A DNA stretch of 64,000 nucleotides from Staphylococcus epidermidis. GTDB lineage: Bacteria > Bacillota > Bacilli > Staphylococcales > Staphylococcaceae. Below, one piece after another: positions 13,182 to 24,024 of this stretch (within the stretch, counting starts at the first letter, position 1; the number at the start of each line of letters is the position of its first letter). Below the pieces are notes generated by a model that searched no databases, was not told the DNA's origin, and worked only from the letters and a program-made list of their open reading frames with translations. The translations under genes and the position numbers were made by a program. The stretch is from positions 1,178,001 through 1,242,000 of the forward strand of contig NZ_AP019721.1 of the NCBI RefSeq assembly GCF_006742205.1, given 5' to 3'.

Positions 13182-13187
13182 TCTTGA

Positions 13188-13420
13188 AATTTTAAATGAA
13201 GTAGGTAGCATTTAATGCGTAGAAATACAATCCTTGGCTGTAAGATTGTACTTAGTAATTTAAAAATTTGAACGCAAGAAGAGGTACTTTTAATTAAAAG
13301 TCGGATAGCGCACGTTAAGCGTTTTGAGTGGATTATGCTTTTATCAGTATAATCAAATAGGGTGGCAACACGGTGAATCGTCCCTTGTATAGTTTTGCAC
13401 TATACAAGGGACTTTTTAAT
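13188..13420 (+). promoter_or_regulatory. T-box-type riboswitch leader of hisS-aspS
   Basis: A conserved T-box sequence AGGGTGGCAACACGG lies at about 13359-13373. It is preceded by a stem III-like hairpin (GATTAT...ATAATC, 13331-13354) and followed by a terminator (GTCCCTTGTATAG / CTATACAAGGGAC, 13380-13412, then TTTTT). The T-box GGGTGG can pair with part of the terminator arm to make the antiterminator. Upstream, 13188-13270 folds into its own module: outer AAATTTTAAAT / ATTTAAAAATTT, with inner hairpins including TACAATC / GATTGTA around a GGCTGT loop. I could not identify a His or Asp specifier triplet with confidence, so the effector is inferred from the downstream genes. Confidence 0.75.
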
Positions 13421-13486
13421 TTTTTATAACCCATATGAAAATAAAAGACTATTTTAATCTTTTTTAATAATAAAGGAGAGAGTTTT

Positions 13487-14761
13487 ATGATTAAGATGCC
13501 AAGAGGTACCCAAGATATCTTGCCGCAAGATTCTGCTAAATGGCGTTACATTGAAAATCGATTACACACATTAATGGAATTGTATAATTATAAAGAAATA
13601 AGAACGCCAATTTTTGAAAGTACTGAACTTTTTGCAAGAGGCGTGGGGGATTCTACTGACGTTGTTCAAAAGGAAATGTATACATTTAAAGATAAAGGGG
13701 ATCGTAGTTTAACATTACGTCCTGAAGGAACTGCAGCCGTTGTACGTTCATATATTGAACACAAAATGCAAGGTGAACCCAATCAACCTATCAAACTTTA
13801 CTACAATGGTCCTATGTTTAGATACGAACGTAAACAAAAAGGAAGATATCGCCAATTTAACCAATTTGGTGTCGAAGCAATAGGAGCGGAAAATCCTAGT
13901 ATTGATGCTGAAATACTCGCTATGGTTATGCATATATATGAGTCTTTCGGATTAAAGCATTTAAAGTTAGTTATCAATAGTATTGGTGATAGTGAATCAC
14001 GTAAAGAATATAACGAAGCATTAGTAAAACATTTTGAACCTGTGATTGATACATTTTGTTCAGATTGTCAATCAAGATTACACACTAATCCTATGAGAAT
14101 TTTAGATTGTAAAATCGATAGAGATAAAGAAGCAGTAAAAAATGCACCCCGTATCACAGATTATCTCAATAATGATTCTAAATCTTATTATGAACAAGTT
14201 AAATTACATCTTGATAATTTGAACATATCTTATGTTGAAGATCCTAACTTAGTTCGTGGGTTAGATTATTATACTCATACTGCCTTTGAATTAATGATTG
14301 ATAATCCAGAGTATGATGGAGCTATCACTACATTATGTGGTGGTGGTCGATATAATGGGTTGTTACAATTATTAGATGGTCCAGATGAAACAGGTATTGG
14401 GTTTGCACTAAGTATTGAAAGATTATTGATGGCACTTGATGAAGAAGGTATTTCATTAGATGTAAGTGAAGATTTTGATTTATTTGTTGTGACAATGGGA
14501 GAAGATGCCGATCGTTATGCTGTTAAGTTAATCAATGATTTAAGAAGAAATGGAATAAAAGTAGATAAGGATTATCTAAACAGAAAAATTAAAGGACAAA
14601 TGAAACAAGCTGACCGTCTTAATGCTAAATATACAGTAGTAATTGGAGATCAAGAGCTTGAAAATAATGAAATTGGTGTGAAAAACATGATTTCAGGCGA
14701 ATCAGAAAATGTACAATTAGACGAATTGGTTAATTATTTTAAAAGTAGAAAGGAAGTCTAA
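13487..14761 (+). CDS. hisS: Histidyl-tRNA synthetase
   Basis: A class II synthetase charging tRNA-His. It has 424 residues starting [16 protein letters not shown] behind AAGGAGAG. Motif 2 is seen as [18 protein letters not shown], the histidine-specific loops as [14 protein letters not shown] and CGGGRYNGL, motif 3 as [12 protein letters not shown], and the anticodon domain from about residue 330. aspS starts two bases after the stop; the pair is a standard Firmicute operon, here behind a T-box-type attenuator. Confidence 0.97.
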   Translation: MIKMPRGTQDILPQDSAKWRYIENRLHTLMELYNYKEIRTPIFESTELFARGVGDSTDVVQKEMYTFKDKGDRSLTLRPEGTAAVVRSYIEHKMQGEPNQPIKLYYNGPMFRYERKQKGRYRQFNQFGVEAIGAENPSIDAEILAMVMHIYESFGLKHLKLVINSIGDSESRKEYNEALVKHFEPVIDTFCSDCQSRLHTNPMRILDCKIDRDKEAVKNAPRITDYLNNDSKSYYEQVKLHLDNLNISYVEDPNLVRGLDYYTHTAFELMIDNPEYDGAITTLCGGGRYNGLLQLLDGPDETGIGFALSIERLLMALDEEGISLDVSEDFDLFVVTMGEDADRYAVKLINDLRRNGIKVDKDYLNRKIKGQMKQADRLNAKYTVVIGDQELENNEIGVKNMISGESENVQLDELVNYFKSRKEV

Positions 14762-14763
14762 AA

Positions 14764-16530
14764 ATGAATAAAAGAACAACGTATTGTGGTTTAGTCACAG
14801 AAGAATTTTTAAACGAAAAAGTAACATTAAAAGGTTGGGTTCATAACAGACGAGATTTAGGTGGATTAATTTTTGTTGATTTAAGAGATCGTGAAGGTAT
14901 TGTCCAAATAGTTTTTAATCCTGACTTTTCCGAAGAAGCATTGCAAGTTGCTGAAACAGTACGCTCAGAATATGTAGTCGAAGTTGAAGGTGTAGTAACA
15001 AAACGTGATGCTGAAACTATTAACCCAAAAATCAAAACAGGTCAAGTTGAGGTTCAAGTTTCAAATATTGAGATTATTAACAAATCAGAAACACCTCCAT
15101 TTTCAATTAATGAAGAAAATGTAAACGTTGATGAAAATATTCGATTAAAATATAGATATTTAGATTTACGTAGACAAGAATTAGCGCAAACTTTTAAAAT
15201 GAGACATCAAACTACGCGTTCTATCCGTCAATACTTAGATAATAATGGCTTCTTCGATATTGAAACACCAGTATTAACAAAATCAACACCTGAGGGTGCG
15301 CGAGATTATCTAGTACCTTCCCGTGTACACGAGGGTGAATTTTACGCGTTGCCACAATCACCACAATTATTTAAACAACTATTAATGATAAGTGGTTTTG
15401 ATAAATATTATCAAATTGTTAAATGTTTCCGTGATGAAGACTTACGTGCAGATCGTCAACCAGAATTCACTCAAGTTGATATTGAAATGAGTTTTGTCGA
15501 TCAAGAAGATATCATAGCCATGGGTGAAGATATGTTACGTAAGGTTGTAAAAGATGTAAAAGGAATAGACGTTAGTGGCCCATTCCCACGTATGACATAT
15601 GCAGAGGCTATGGACCGTTTTGGTTCAGATAAACCTGACACTCGTTTCGGTATGGAACTTATCAATGTGTCACAGCTTGGTAAAGAAATGAATTTTAAAG
15701 TTTTTAAAGATACGGTAGATAACAACGGCGAAATTAAAGCAATTGTCGCAAAAGACGCTGCAAATAAATATACACGTAAAGACATGGATGCATTAACAGA
15801 GTTTGTAAATATATATGGTGCAAAAGGATTAGCTTGGGTTAAAGTTGTTGATGATGGTTTAAGTGGCCCAATTGCTAGATTTTTCGAAGATGTTAATGTT
15901 GAAACACTTAAACAGTTAACAGAAGCTAAACCTGGAGATTTAGTAATGTTTGTAGCTGATAAACCTAATGTTGTTGCTCAAAGTTTAGGGGCTTTAAGAA
16001 TTAAATTAGCAAAAGAATTAGGTTTAATTGATGAATCAAAATTAAATTTCTTATGGGTAACTGATTGGCCGTTATTAGAGTATGATGAAGATGCAAAACG
16101 TTATGTAGCAGCACATCATCCATTTACTTCACCTAAAAGAGAAGATATCGAAAAGCTAGACACTGAACCTGAAAATGTACAAGCCAACGCTTATGATATT
16201 GTTCTAAATGGTTATGAACTTGGTGGTGGTTCTATAAGAATACACGATGGTGAATTGCAACAAAAAATGTTTGAAGTATTAGGATTTACTAATGAACAAG
16301 CTCAAGAACAATTTGGTTTCTTATTAGATGCTTTTAAATACGGTGCTCCACCTCATGGTGGCATCGCGTTAGGTTTAGATAGACTTGTGATGTTATTAAC
16401 AAATAGAACAAACTTGAGAGATACAATTGCATTCCCTAAAACAGCATCAGCTACATGTCTTTTAACTGACGCTCCAGGAGAAGTATCTGATAAACAACTC
16501 CAAGAACTCTCACTAAGAATCAGACACTAG
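14764..16530 (+). CDS. aspS: Aspartyl-tRNA synthetase
   Basis: A class IIb synthetase of 588 residues. An N-terminal OB-fold anticodon domain (about 1-110) is followed by a catalytic core with [21 protein letters not shown] as motif 1 region, [16 protein letters not shown] as motif 2 and [13 protein letters not shown] as motif 3. The bacterial GAD insertion lies about residues 300-410. Staphylococci have a separate asparagine route for part of their needs, so I do not infer discriminating versus non-discriminating behaviour. The stop codon TAG is itself the first part of a dispersed repeat. Confidence 0.97.
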   Translation: MNKRTTYCGLVTEEFLNEKVTLKGWVHNRRDLGGLIFVDLRDREGIVQIVFNPDFSEEALQVAETVRSEYVVEVEGVVTKRDAETINPKIKTGQVEVQVSNIEIINKSETPPFSINEENVNVDENIRLKYRYLDLRRQELAQTFKMRHQTTRSIRQYLDNNGFFDIETPVLTKSTPEGARDYLVPSRVHEGEFYALPQSPQLFKQLLMISGFDKYYQIVKCFRDEDLRADRQPEFTQVDIEMSFVDQEDIIAMGEDMLRKVVKDVKGIDVSGPFPRMTYAEAMDRFGSDKPDTRFGMELINVSQLGKEMNFKVFKDTVDNNGEIKAIVAKDAANKYTRKDMDALTEFVNIYGAKGLAWVKVVDDGLSGPIARFFEDVNVETLKQLTEAKPGDLVMFVADKPNVVAQSLGALRIKLAKELGLIDESKLNFLWVTDWPLLEYDEDAKRYVAAHHPFTSPKREDIEKLDTEPENVQANAYDIVLNGYELGGGSIRIHDGELQQKMFEVLGFTNEQAQEQFGFLLDAFKYGAPPHGGIALGLDRLVMLLTNRTNLRDTIAFPKTASATCLLTDAPGEVSDKQLQELSLRIRH

Positions 16531-16593
16531 GGCCCCAACAAAGAGAATTTCACAAAGAAATTCAACAGGCAGAGCAAGTTGGGACTAGGGCCT
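16529..16593 (+). repeat. Dispersed GGCCCCAACA hairpin repeat / likely aspS terminator
   Basis: An outer arm AGGGCCCCAAC pairs with GTTGGGACTAGGGCCT, and an inner hairpin GAATTTC/GAAATTC sits inside. From memory, this GGCCCCAACAAAGAGAA... unit is scattered through staphylococcal intergenic regions. It overlaps the last two bases of the aspS stop and probably serves as its transcript end, although it lacks a clean T-run. Confidence 0.7.
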
Positions 16594-16762
16594 TAATTTA
16601 ATGTTTCTTAAGAAATTAGCACAGAGAGCTTAATTGTACGAATTGAATATAAAACATCGGTGTGTAATATAATTAATCAGACATTATATTATAATTTTGG
16701 TAACTAGTTTAGAATACACGAGAAAATAATACACATTTGAGTTAAATGATAAGTCTTTAAAA

Positions 16763-16792
16763 TTTACTTCTCTTTTTAAATTGTGGTATGAT
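16763..16792 (+). promoter_or_regulatory. Promoter of 6S RNA
   Basis: TTTACT at about 16763 and TATGAT at 16787-16792 are about 18 bases apart, placing the start near 16799, the expected 5' end of the 6S RNA. Confidence 0.6.
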
Positions 16793-16798
16793 ATTTTC

Positions 16799-17028
16799 AT
16801 AAGATAGTCATCTGTGGTGTTCGTAAGTTTGCTTTTTATTTGGGCCTAACACTCTTTGATCAGGGAGCCCAATAGGTTTTCTCGCAGCGCACACGCCTCT
16901 ATAGGAGGACTTGCAAAACGAGAAACAGGGCACCCACCTGTATATAGCAGGCCGAATGATCAAGCTATTTATAACTACGGCATCAACGGACTCTATCGGT
17001 ACGCAAGACTTTTGTCTTGCGTATTTTT
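16799..17028 (+). ncRNA. ssrS: 6S RNA
   Basis: A roughly 200-base RNA that mimics an open promoter and sequesters sigma-A RNA polymerase. The closing stem is formed by GATAGTC near 16803 and GACTCTATC near 16990. The interior holds GGGCCTAACACTC...CAGGGAGCCC, a hallmark arrangement of Firmicute 6S RNAs, around the central bubble. It has its own promoter and a strong terminator. The location after aspS and before tcdA is, to my recollection, that of staphylococcal ssrS. An apparent 60-codon frame inside it is incidental. Confidence 0.85.
17001..17028 (+). terminator. Intrinsic terminator of 6S RNA
   Basis: ACGCAAGAC and GTCTTGCGT make a perfect 9-base stem with a TTTT loop, followed by ATTTTTAT. 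Confidence 0.88.
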
Positions 17029-17085
17029 ATGTATATAATTATAAAGAAGCATAGATATAATGAATTGGAATCAAAGGAGCTAAAG

Positions 17086-17862
17086 ATGAAACATCAATTT
17101 TCAAGGAATGAATTAGCAATAGGACAAGAAGGGCTGAACTTACTAAAAAATAAGACTGTTGCAGTTTTAGGTGTTGGTGGCGTCGGGTCATTTGCAGCTG
17201 AGGCATTGGCTCGGACTAATATAGGGCACATCATACTTATAGATAAAGATGATGTCGATATTACAAATGTGAACAGGCAAATTCATGCACTGACTTCAAC
17301 TATTGGTCAAAGTAAAGTCACGCTAATGGAAGAAAGAATCAAATTAATAAATCCCGATTGTAAAGTAACTTCTTTGCATATGTTTTATACCGAGGAAACA
17401 TACAAAGATATCTTCAATAATTATGATATTGATTATTTTATTGATGCAAGCGATACAATCATTTATAAAGTTCATCTCATGAAAGAGTGTTTAGAAAGAG
17501 GAATTGAGTTAATTTCAAGTATGGGTGCAGCAAATAAGACTGACCCGACACGTTTTGAAATTGCAGATATTTCAAAAACACATACTGATCCTATGGCTAA
17601 AGTAATTAGAAATCGTTTAAAACGCCTTGGTATTCGTAAAGGTGTTAAAGTAGTATTTTCTGATGAAAGTCCTATTGTTATTCGCGAGGACGTAAAAGAA
17701 ACAGTAGGAGATAAAAATGCAATCAATAGAAAAGGGCAAATGCCTCCATCTTCTAATGCATTTGTTCCAAGTGTAGTAGGCCTTATTTGTGCAAGCTACG
17801 TTGTCAACGATATTTTAAAAGATATACCTGTAAGGCGAATTAAAGATAAAGGACAAAATTAA
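17086..17862 (+). CDS. tcdA: tRNA threonylcarbamoyladenosine dehydratase (TcdA/CsdL-like)
   Basis: An E1-like ThiF-family enzyme that uses ATP to cyclise t6A37 in ANN-decoding tRNAs to ct6A. It has 258 residues from ATG 17086, chosen because AAAGGAGC lies 5 bases upstream and the protein then begins MKHQFSRNELAIGQEG, as in homologues; upstream in-frame ATG codons overlap the 6S terminator. The nucleotide-binding glycine loop VAVLGVGGVGSFAAEALAR is at residues about 26-44, followed by the family motifs DKDDVDITNVNRQ and FIDASDTI. It is a single-gene unit between 6S RNA and a bidirectional terminator. Confidence 0.9.
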   Translation: MKHQFSRNELAIGQEGLNLLKNKTVAVLGVGGVGSFAAEALARTNIGHIILIDKDDVDITNVNRQIHALTSTIGQSKVTLMEERIKLINPDCKVTSLHMFYTEETYKDIFNNYDIDYFIDASDTIIYKVHLMKECLERGIELISSMGAANKTDPTRFEIADISKTHTDPMAKVIRNRLKRLGIRKGVKVVFSDESPIVIREDVKETVGDKNAINRKGQMPPSSNAFVPSVVGLICASYVVNDILKDIPVRRIKDKGQN

Positions 17863-17972
17863 AGTTATCTATCTCATTGCAAGAAAATCATCATCTTCTA
17901 TTTTTGTGAAATTTGATTCATAGTTTAAAAAAAACAAAATGTATTTTAAATAAATCTACAACAACTCATAGT

Positions 17973-18010
17973 AAAAAAACCTGAGGCATCAGTATTGTCC
18001 CAGGTTTTTT
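17973..18010. terminator. Bidirectional terminator between tcdA and rarA
   Basis: AAAAAAA, then CCTGAGGCA...TGTCCCAGG, then TTTTTT. The stem works in both directions and serves the convergent genes tcdA and rarA. It belongs to the same CCTGGGACA arm family as 3011-3040. Confidence 0.85.
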
Positions 18011-18055
18011 GCATCTAAGATATTAATTTCAACTACATATTTTCAATGAATAAAA

Positions 18056-19327
18056 TTATGTTTTATTTCGTAAGTTATCGTAAATTGTTTTAAATTGTTG
18101 TTCACTTTTTGATGTGGTTTTTGGTTCATAATACACTCTGTTTTTTAATTTTTCTGGTAAGTACTGTTGTACAACATGACCATTTTCATAGTTATGAGGA
18201 TATTTGTAACCTATAGCCCGTCCTAACTTTTTAGCACCTGAATAATGACCGTCTTTCAGATAATCCGGTATTTGACCTATATGTCCATTTCTTATATCGC
18301 CAAGAGCTTTATCTATTGCTGTGATACCAGAATTTGATTTAGGTGATAAGCATAATTCTATTACAGCTTGACTAAGGGGAATTCGTGCTTCTGGAAAACC
18401 TAGACGTTCAGCTGATTGTATTGCTGCTAAAGTCCTCTGACCAGCATTAGGTGATGCTAACCCAACATCTTCATAACTAATTACAAGTAATCGACGTACG
18501 ATTGTAGGTAAGTCACCAGCTTCAATTAGACGTGCTAAGTAGTGGAGTGCTGCATTGACATCACTACCTCTAATTGATTTTTGAAAAGCGCTCATGACGT
18601 CATAATGCATGTCTCCATCTTTATCACTTACAAAAGCACCTTTTTGTAAGCAATCTTTTGCGTCATCTAATGTAATATGTCTTTCGTTTTCTTCACCAAT
18701 ATGAGCACTTAGTACAGCTAATTCCAAAGCGTTTAATGCACTCCTAACGTCGCCTTGGCTTTGCGTTGAAAAATATTCGATAGCATCTTCATCTACAATA
18801 GGATGATAAGTACTTAAACCTCTTTCCTTATCATTTATAGCTCTATCTAATGCCAATCTTATATCATCTTGATCTAATGGGTAAAGCTCAAATATTTGTG
18901 CTCTAGATCGTATCGCTGGATTTATCGCATGATAAGGATTTGAAGTTGTTGCACCTATTAATACAATTTTGCCATTTTCAAGATGTGGTAATAAAAAATC
19001 TTGTTTAGCTTTGTCTAAACGATGAATTTCATCTAATAGTAAGATAACTTGTCCTGACATCTTAGCTTCTTCGACAATTAGCTGCATATCTTTCTTTGTA
19101 TTTGTTACGGCATTTAATTGTCTGAATTTAAATTGTGTACTGCCTGAAATTGCTTTTGCAATACTTGTTTTACCAATTCCAGGTGGACCATAAAAAATCA
19201 TAGAAGAAAGACGTTTAGTATCTACCATCCTTCTTATTATACCTTTCGGACCAACCAGGTGTTGTTGAGATATAATTTCATCTATATTTTTCGGTCTCAT
19301 TCGAGAGGCTAATGGTTCTGTACTCAC
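18056..19327 (-). CDS. rarA: Replication-associated recombination protein RarA (MgsA), AAA+ ATPase
   Basis: A clamp-loader-like AAA+ protein acting at stalled forks. It has 423 residues from the GTG at 19327, giving MSTEPLASRMRPKNIDE, with AAAGGTG eight bases upstream. A GTG three codons earlier (19336) lies too close to the ribosome site. Walker A is FYGPPGIGKTS (about residue 45), Walker B LLLDEIHRL (about 97), then the sensor motif GATTSNPYHAINPAIRSR and the C-terminal tetramerisation domain. It is divergent from cymR, with only 85 bases between starts. The DNA loop with a 21-base palindrome in that gap may influence both. Confidence 0.94.
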   Translation of the reverse strand: MSTEPLASRMRPKNIDEIISQQHLVGPKGIIRRMVDTKRLSSMIFYGPPGIGKTSIAKAISGSTQFKFRQLNAVTNTKKDMQLIVEEAKMSGQVILLLDEIHRLDKAKQDFLLPHLENGKIVLIGATTSNPYHAINPAIRSRAQIFELYPLDQDDIRLALDRAINDKERGLSTYHPIVDEDAIEYFSTQSQGDVRSALNALELAVLSAHIGEENERHITLDDAKDCLQKGAFVSDKDGDMHYDVMSAFQKSIRGSDVNAALHYLARLIEAGDLPTIVRRLLVISYEDVGLASPNAGQRTLAAIQSAERLGFPEARIPLSQAVIELCLSPKSNSGITAIDKALGDIRNGHIGQIPDYLKDGHYSGAKKLGRAIGYKYPHNYENGHVVQQYLPEKLKNRVYYEPKTTSKSEQQFKTIYDNLRNKT

Positions 19328-19371
19328 ATTTTTCACACCTTTCTAATATTATATTAACGTAAAAAATGGTA

Positions 19372-19392
19372 GAATGGTATCAGATACTATTC
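19372..19392. promoter_or_regulatory. 21-base palindrome in the rarA-cymR divergent region
   Basis: GAATGGTATC-A-GATACTATTC is an inverted repeat with one mismatched pair, centred 31 bases before the cymR ATG. It overlaps the candidate cymR -10 TAGAAT (19370-19375). Position and symmetry suggest a dimeric repressor site. CymR autoregulation is a reasonable guess but not demonstrated by the sequence. Confidence 0.5.
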
Positions 19393-19412
19393 GAATTAAG
19401 TGAGGTTATACA

Positions 19413-19835
19413 ATGAAAATATCAACAAAAGGGAGATACGGATTAACATTGATGATATCTCTTGCTAAAAGAGAGGGTCAAGGTTGTGTATCACTAAAAA
19501 CAATTGCTGAAGAAAATAAACTAAGTGATTTATATCTTGAACAATTAGTAGGCCCTTTAAGAAATGCTGGATTAATTCGAAGCGTTCGAGGTGCTAAAGG
19601 TGGTTATCAACTTAGAGTTCCATCAGAAGAAATTACTGCAGGAGATATTATCCGATTACTAGAAGGACCGATTACGTTTGTAGAAAGTATTGATTCAGAA
19701 CCGCCTGCACAAAAGCAACTATGGATTAGAATGAGAGATGCTGTAAGAGATGTTTTAGATCATACTACATTAAAATATCTTGCAGATTACAAAGATACGA
19801 ATGAAGACTTAGAGGGTTATATGTTCTATATTTAA
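19413..19835 (+). CDS. cymR: Cysteine metabolism repressor CymR (Rrf2 family)
   Basis: The Rrf2-family master repressor of cysteine uptake and synthesis; in Bacillales it acts with CysK as corepressor. It has 140 residues with an N-terminal winged helix (MKISTKGRYGLTLMISLAKR). A single cysteine, Cys25 in EGQGCVSL, matches the thiol of S. aureus CymR that senses oxidation. The three-cysteine Fe-S cluster of IscR/NsrR types is absent, which separates CymR from them. In Bacillus it precedes the cysteine desulfurase-mnmA pair; here a small gene and an inverted oxidoreductase intervene. Confidence 0.94.
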   Translation: MKISTKGRYGLTLMISLAKREGQGCVSLKTIAEENKLSDLYLEQLVGPLRNAGLIRSVRGAKGGYQLRVPSEEITAGDIIRLLEGPITFVESIDSEPPAQKQLWIRMRDAVRDVLDHTTLKYLADYKDTNEDLEGYMFYI

Positions 19836-20020
19836 ATTTTATAGTGGTTAAATAGATACATAGATATCTCCATTCATTATTTACTCGTAAAAATTTTACC
19901 TGTAATGTTTAACTAACATTTTATAAGGTTATAACAAAGCATAGCAATCATGGATTCACATTTTTAATCCATTTTAATGTTGCTATAAATAAACTTTTAT
20001 AACTGAGAGGAGTAAATTTT

Positions 20021-20164
20021 ATGAGTTTTATGGATAAAGCTAAAGAAGCTGCTGAAAAATTTAAAGATAGTGATAACGAACAAGTTAACAAAGTAAAAGA
20101 TAAAATAAATGAATATACAGGTGGCGAAGACAACAAAGATAAAAAGGACAAAAAGGATAAATAA
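20021..20164 (+). CDS. Small highly charged protein, unknown function
   Basis: A 47-codon frame beginning MSFMDKAKEAAEKFKDSDNE, with a very good ribosome site (GAGAGGAG) ten bases before the ATG. The product is amphipathic helix (KAKEAAEKFKD...QVNKVKDKI), then EYTGGED, then a lysine/aspartate tail (DKKDKKDK). There is no cysteine and no membrane segment. It loosely resembles the short Rv0909-type proteins sometimes labelled antitoxins and stress-related CsbD-like proteins, but no function can be assigned. No toxin-like partner lies next to it. A strong hairpin follows 27 bases downstream, so it is probably a real single-gene transcript. Confidence 0.75.
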   Translation: MSFMDKAKEAAEKFKDSDNEQVNKVKDKINEYTGGEDNKDKKDKKDK

Positions 20165-20191
20165 AAAGTCTCTAATTATTTTAAAAGGTTA

Positions 20192-20240
20192 AATAGCTAC
20201 CAACAAAGTTTCAAACTTTGTTGGTAGCTATTAATTTTTT
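20192..20240. terminator. Very stable terminator: perfect 20-base stem
   Basis: AATAGCTACCAACAAAGTTT at 20192-20211 and its exact reverse complement at 20213-20232 are separated by one base and followed by AATTTTTTAA. It ends the small gene, and could also stop the minus-strand oxidoreductase transcript, although the A-run on that side is weak. In practice the hairpin loop would open by a few bases. Confidence 0.85.
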
Positions 20241-20363
20241 AATACAAAATGACTTATAAATAAGTTATGAAAATCATATTTAATTTATTAAAATTCATCA
20301 AAAGAGTGAGACAATAATGATTGTCTAATCCCTTATAATCATTGGTAAGATGTTAACATTTTA

Positions 20364-21359
20364 CTATGATTTAATTGCACGTTCTAATCTTCGATATGAT
20401 TCTATTTGTTTGTCTTGATCATAGATATAACTAATTGCCATAAGTTCATCGATATCCCCGTACTCTTTTATGAACGATTCAAGTTTTTGTTTAACTGTAT
20501 CTTCAGATCCTATAAGTGACCCTTTTAAACGTTGTTGTGCTAATTCATATTCGCGTGGTGTTAATAGGGCCTTTAAATCATCTGTTGGTGGTTGGACAGG
20601 TTGCATTTTTCCTCGTGTTATACTTACCATTATTTGAGACATCGTAGTTGCTAAATATTCTGCTTGTTCATCAGAATCTGACACAATTGTATTTAAACAA
20701 ACAATTACATAAGGTTTATCAAGTACTTCTGAAGGTTCAAATAATTCTCTATAAATTTGTAGTGCTTCCTTCATTTGTTGTGGAGCAAAATGTCCTGCAA
20801 AAACATATGGTAACCCTTTACGTGCAGCTAAATGTGCAGAATCTGTAGATGAACCTAGAATATACATTGGGACATTTTTATCTACCGCAGGATAAGCACG
20901 TACATATGCTTGTTGATGACTCGGTCCAAAATATTGTTGCAGTTGTTCAACTTCTTCAGGGAATTGATAAACACCATTATGCTGATCTCTTCTTAATGCG
21001 CTCGCTGTCATCATATCTGTACCAGGAGCACGTCCTAATCCTAAGTCCACACGTTGAGGGAATAATGTTTCCAATGTCCCAAATTGTTCTGCTACGACTA
21101 GTGGTGCATGATTCGGTAACATTATGCCTCCAGAACCTACTTTGATAGAATGAGTATGTTCTAATGTATGTTGAATTAATAGAGAAGTAGCTGAACTAAC
21201 TAAATTTGGAGCATTATGATGCTCTGCAATCCAGTAGCGCTCATAATCTAAATCATCTAATGCTTGAGCGAGTGTAACCATATCGTTAATTGCATCTTTA
21301 TCTTCTTGACCTTCACGTATAGGTACTAAGTTTAACGCAGATAATTTTATATTTTTCAT
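20364..21359 (-). CDS. LLM-class (luciferase-like) flavin-dependent oxidoreductase
   Basis: 331 residues with the bacterial luciferase-like TIM-barrel fold, predicted to use FMNH2 or F420-like flavin. The start MKNIKLSALNLVPIREGQ at 21359 follows GGAAGC. Family signatures are DYERYWIAEHHNAPNLVSSA near residue 46, VGSGGIMLPNHAPLVVAEQFGTLE, and RVDLGLGRAPGTD. It belongs to the common YvbT/YhbW-like group whose substrates are unknown, so I assign no reaction. It lies alone on the minus strand between cymR and the desulfurase gene, which breaks up the Bacillus-type cymR-yrvO-mnmA order. Confidence 0.88.
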   Translation of the reverse strand: MKNIKLSALNLVPIREGQEDKDAINDMVTLAQALDDLDYERYWIAEHHNAPNLVSSATSLLIQHTLEHTHSIKVGSGGIMLPNHAPLVVAEQFGTLETLFPQRVDLGLGRAPGTDMMTASALRRDQHNGVYQFPEEVEQLQQYFGPSHQQAYVRAYPAVDKNVPMYILGSSTDSAHLAARKGLPYVFAGHFAPQQMKEALQIYRELFEPSEVLDKPYVIVCLNTIVSDSDEQAEYLATTMSQIMVSITRGKMQPVQPPTDDLKALLTPREYELAQQRLKGSLIGSEDTVKQKLESFIKEYGDIDELMAISYIYDQDKQIESYRRLERAIKS

Positions 21360-21601
21360 ACATGATGCTTCCTTTCCATAATTAATAATAATTGAAGTAT
21401 AACAATCATTTTTGATTTTCAATATTGAATTGCTCAAATTATTTTAATTTTATATACAAAAATGATATTCGATAAATTGGTAGGTTAGATGTTAAAATTT
21501 AAATGACATAAATTTTTTCATTGGTAAAACAGAAAAGTAGAAATAAACAAATAATGGTGCTATTATAGGAACATTGATAATTTGACAAGGAGTGTCCAAA
21601 C

Positions 21602-23862
<2,261 letters not shown>

Positions 23863-23872
23863 ATTGTTTATA

Positions 23873-23912
23873 CCGTTAATTCATGAGAAATTCTTGTATT
23901 AACGGTTTTTTT
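23873..23912 (+). terminator. Intrinsic terminator after mnmA
   Basis: CCGTTAAT and ATTAACGG arms, with weak inner pairing, followed by TTTTTTTA. It lies ten bases after the mnmA stop. Confidence 0.85.
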
Positions 23913-23992
23913 ATGACTTGTTTTTTCATGAAAATATATAAATAAAGAAAAATTAACTTAAATATCCTGAAAATACATATTTAAAATAATCA

Positions 23993-24001
23993 TGTTATAA
24001 T
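23993..24001 (+). promoter_or_regulatory. Extended -10 promoter before the TPR gene
   Basis: TGTTATAAT combines a TGn extension with a perfect TATAAT, 23 bases before the start of the TPR protein. Confidence 0.6.
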
Positions 24002-24024
24002 CGTGTAGAAATGAGGGAGAAAAG

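Noticed and set aside
16856..17038. 60-codon frame overlapping the 6S RNA
   Set aside because: Lies across the 6S RNA and its terminator, with no ribosome site; the RNA explains the sequence.
20648..21145. Two plus-strand frames (66 and 98 codons) opposite the luciferase-like gene
   Set aside because: Low-complexity hydrophobic shadows without ribosome sites; the minus-strand gene has clear family motifs.
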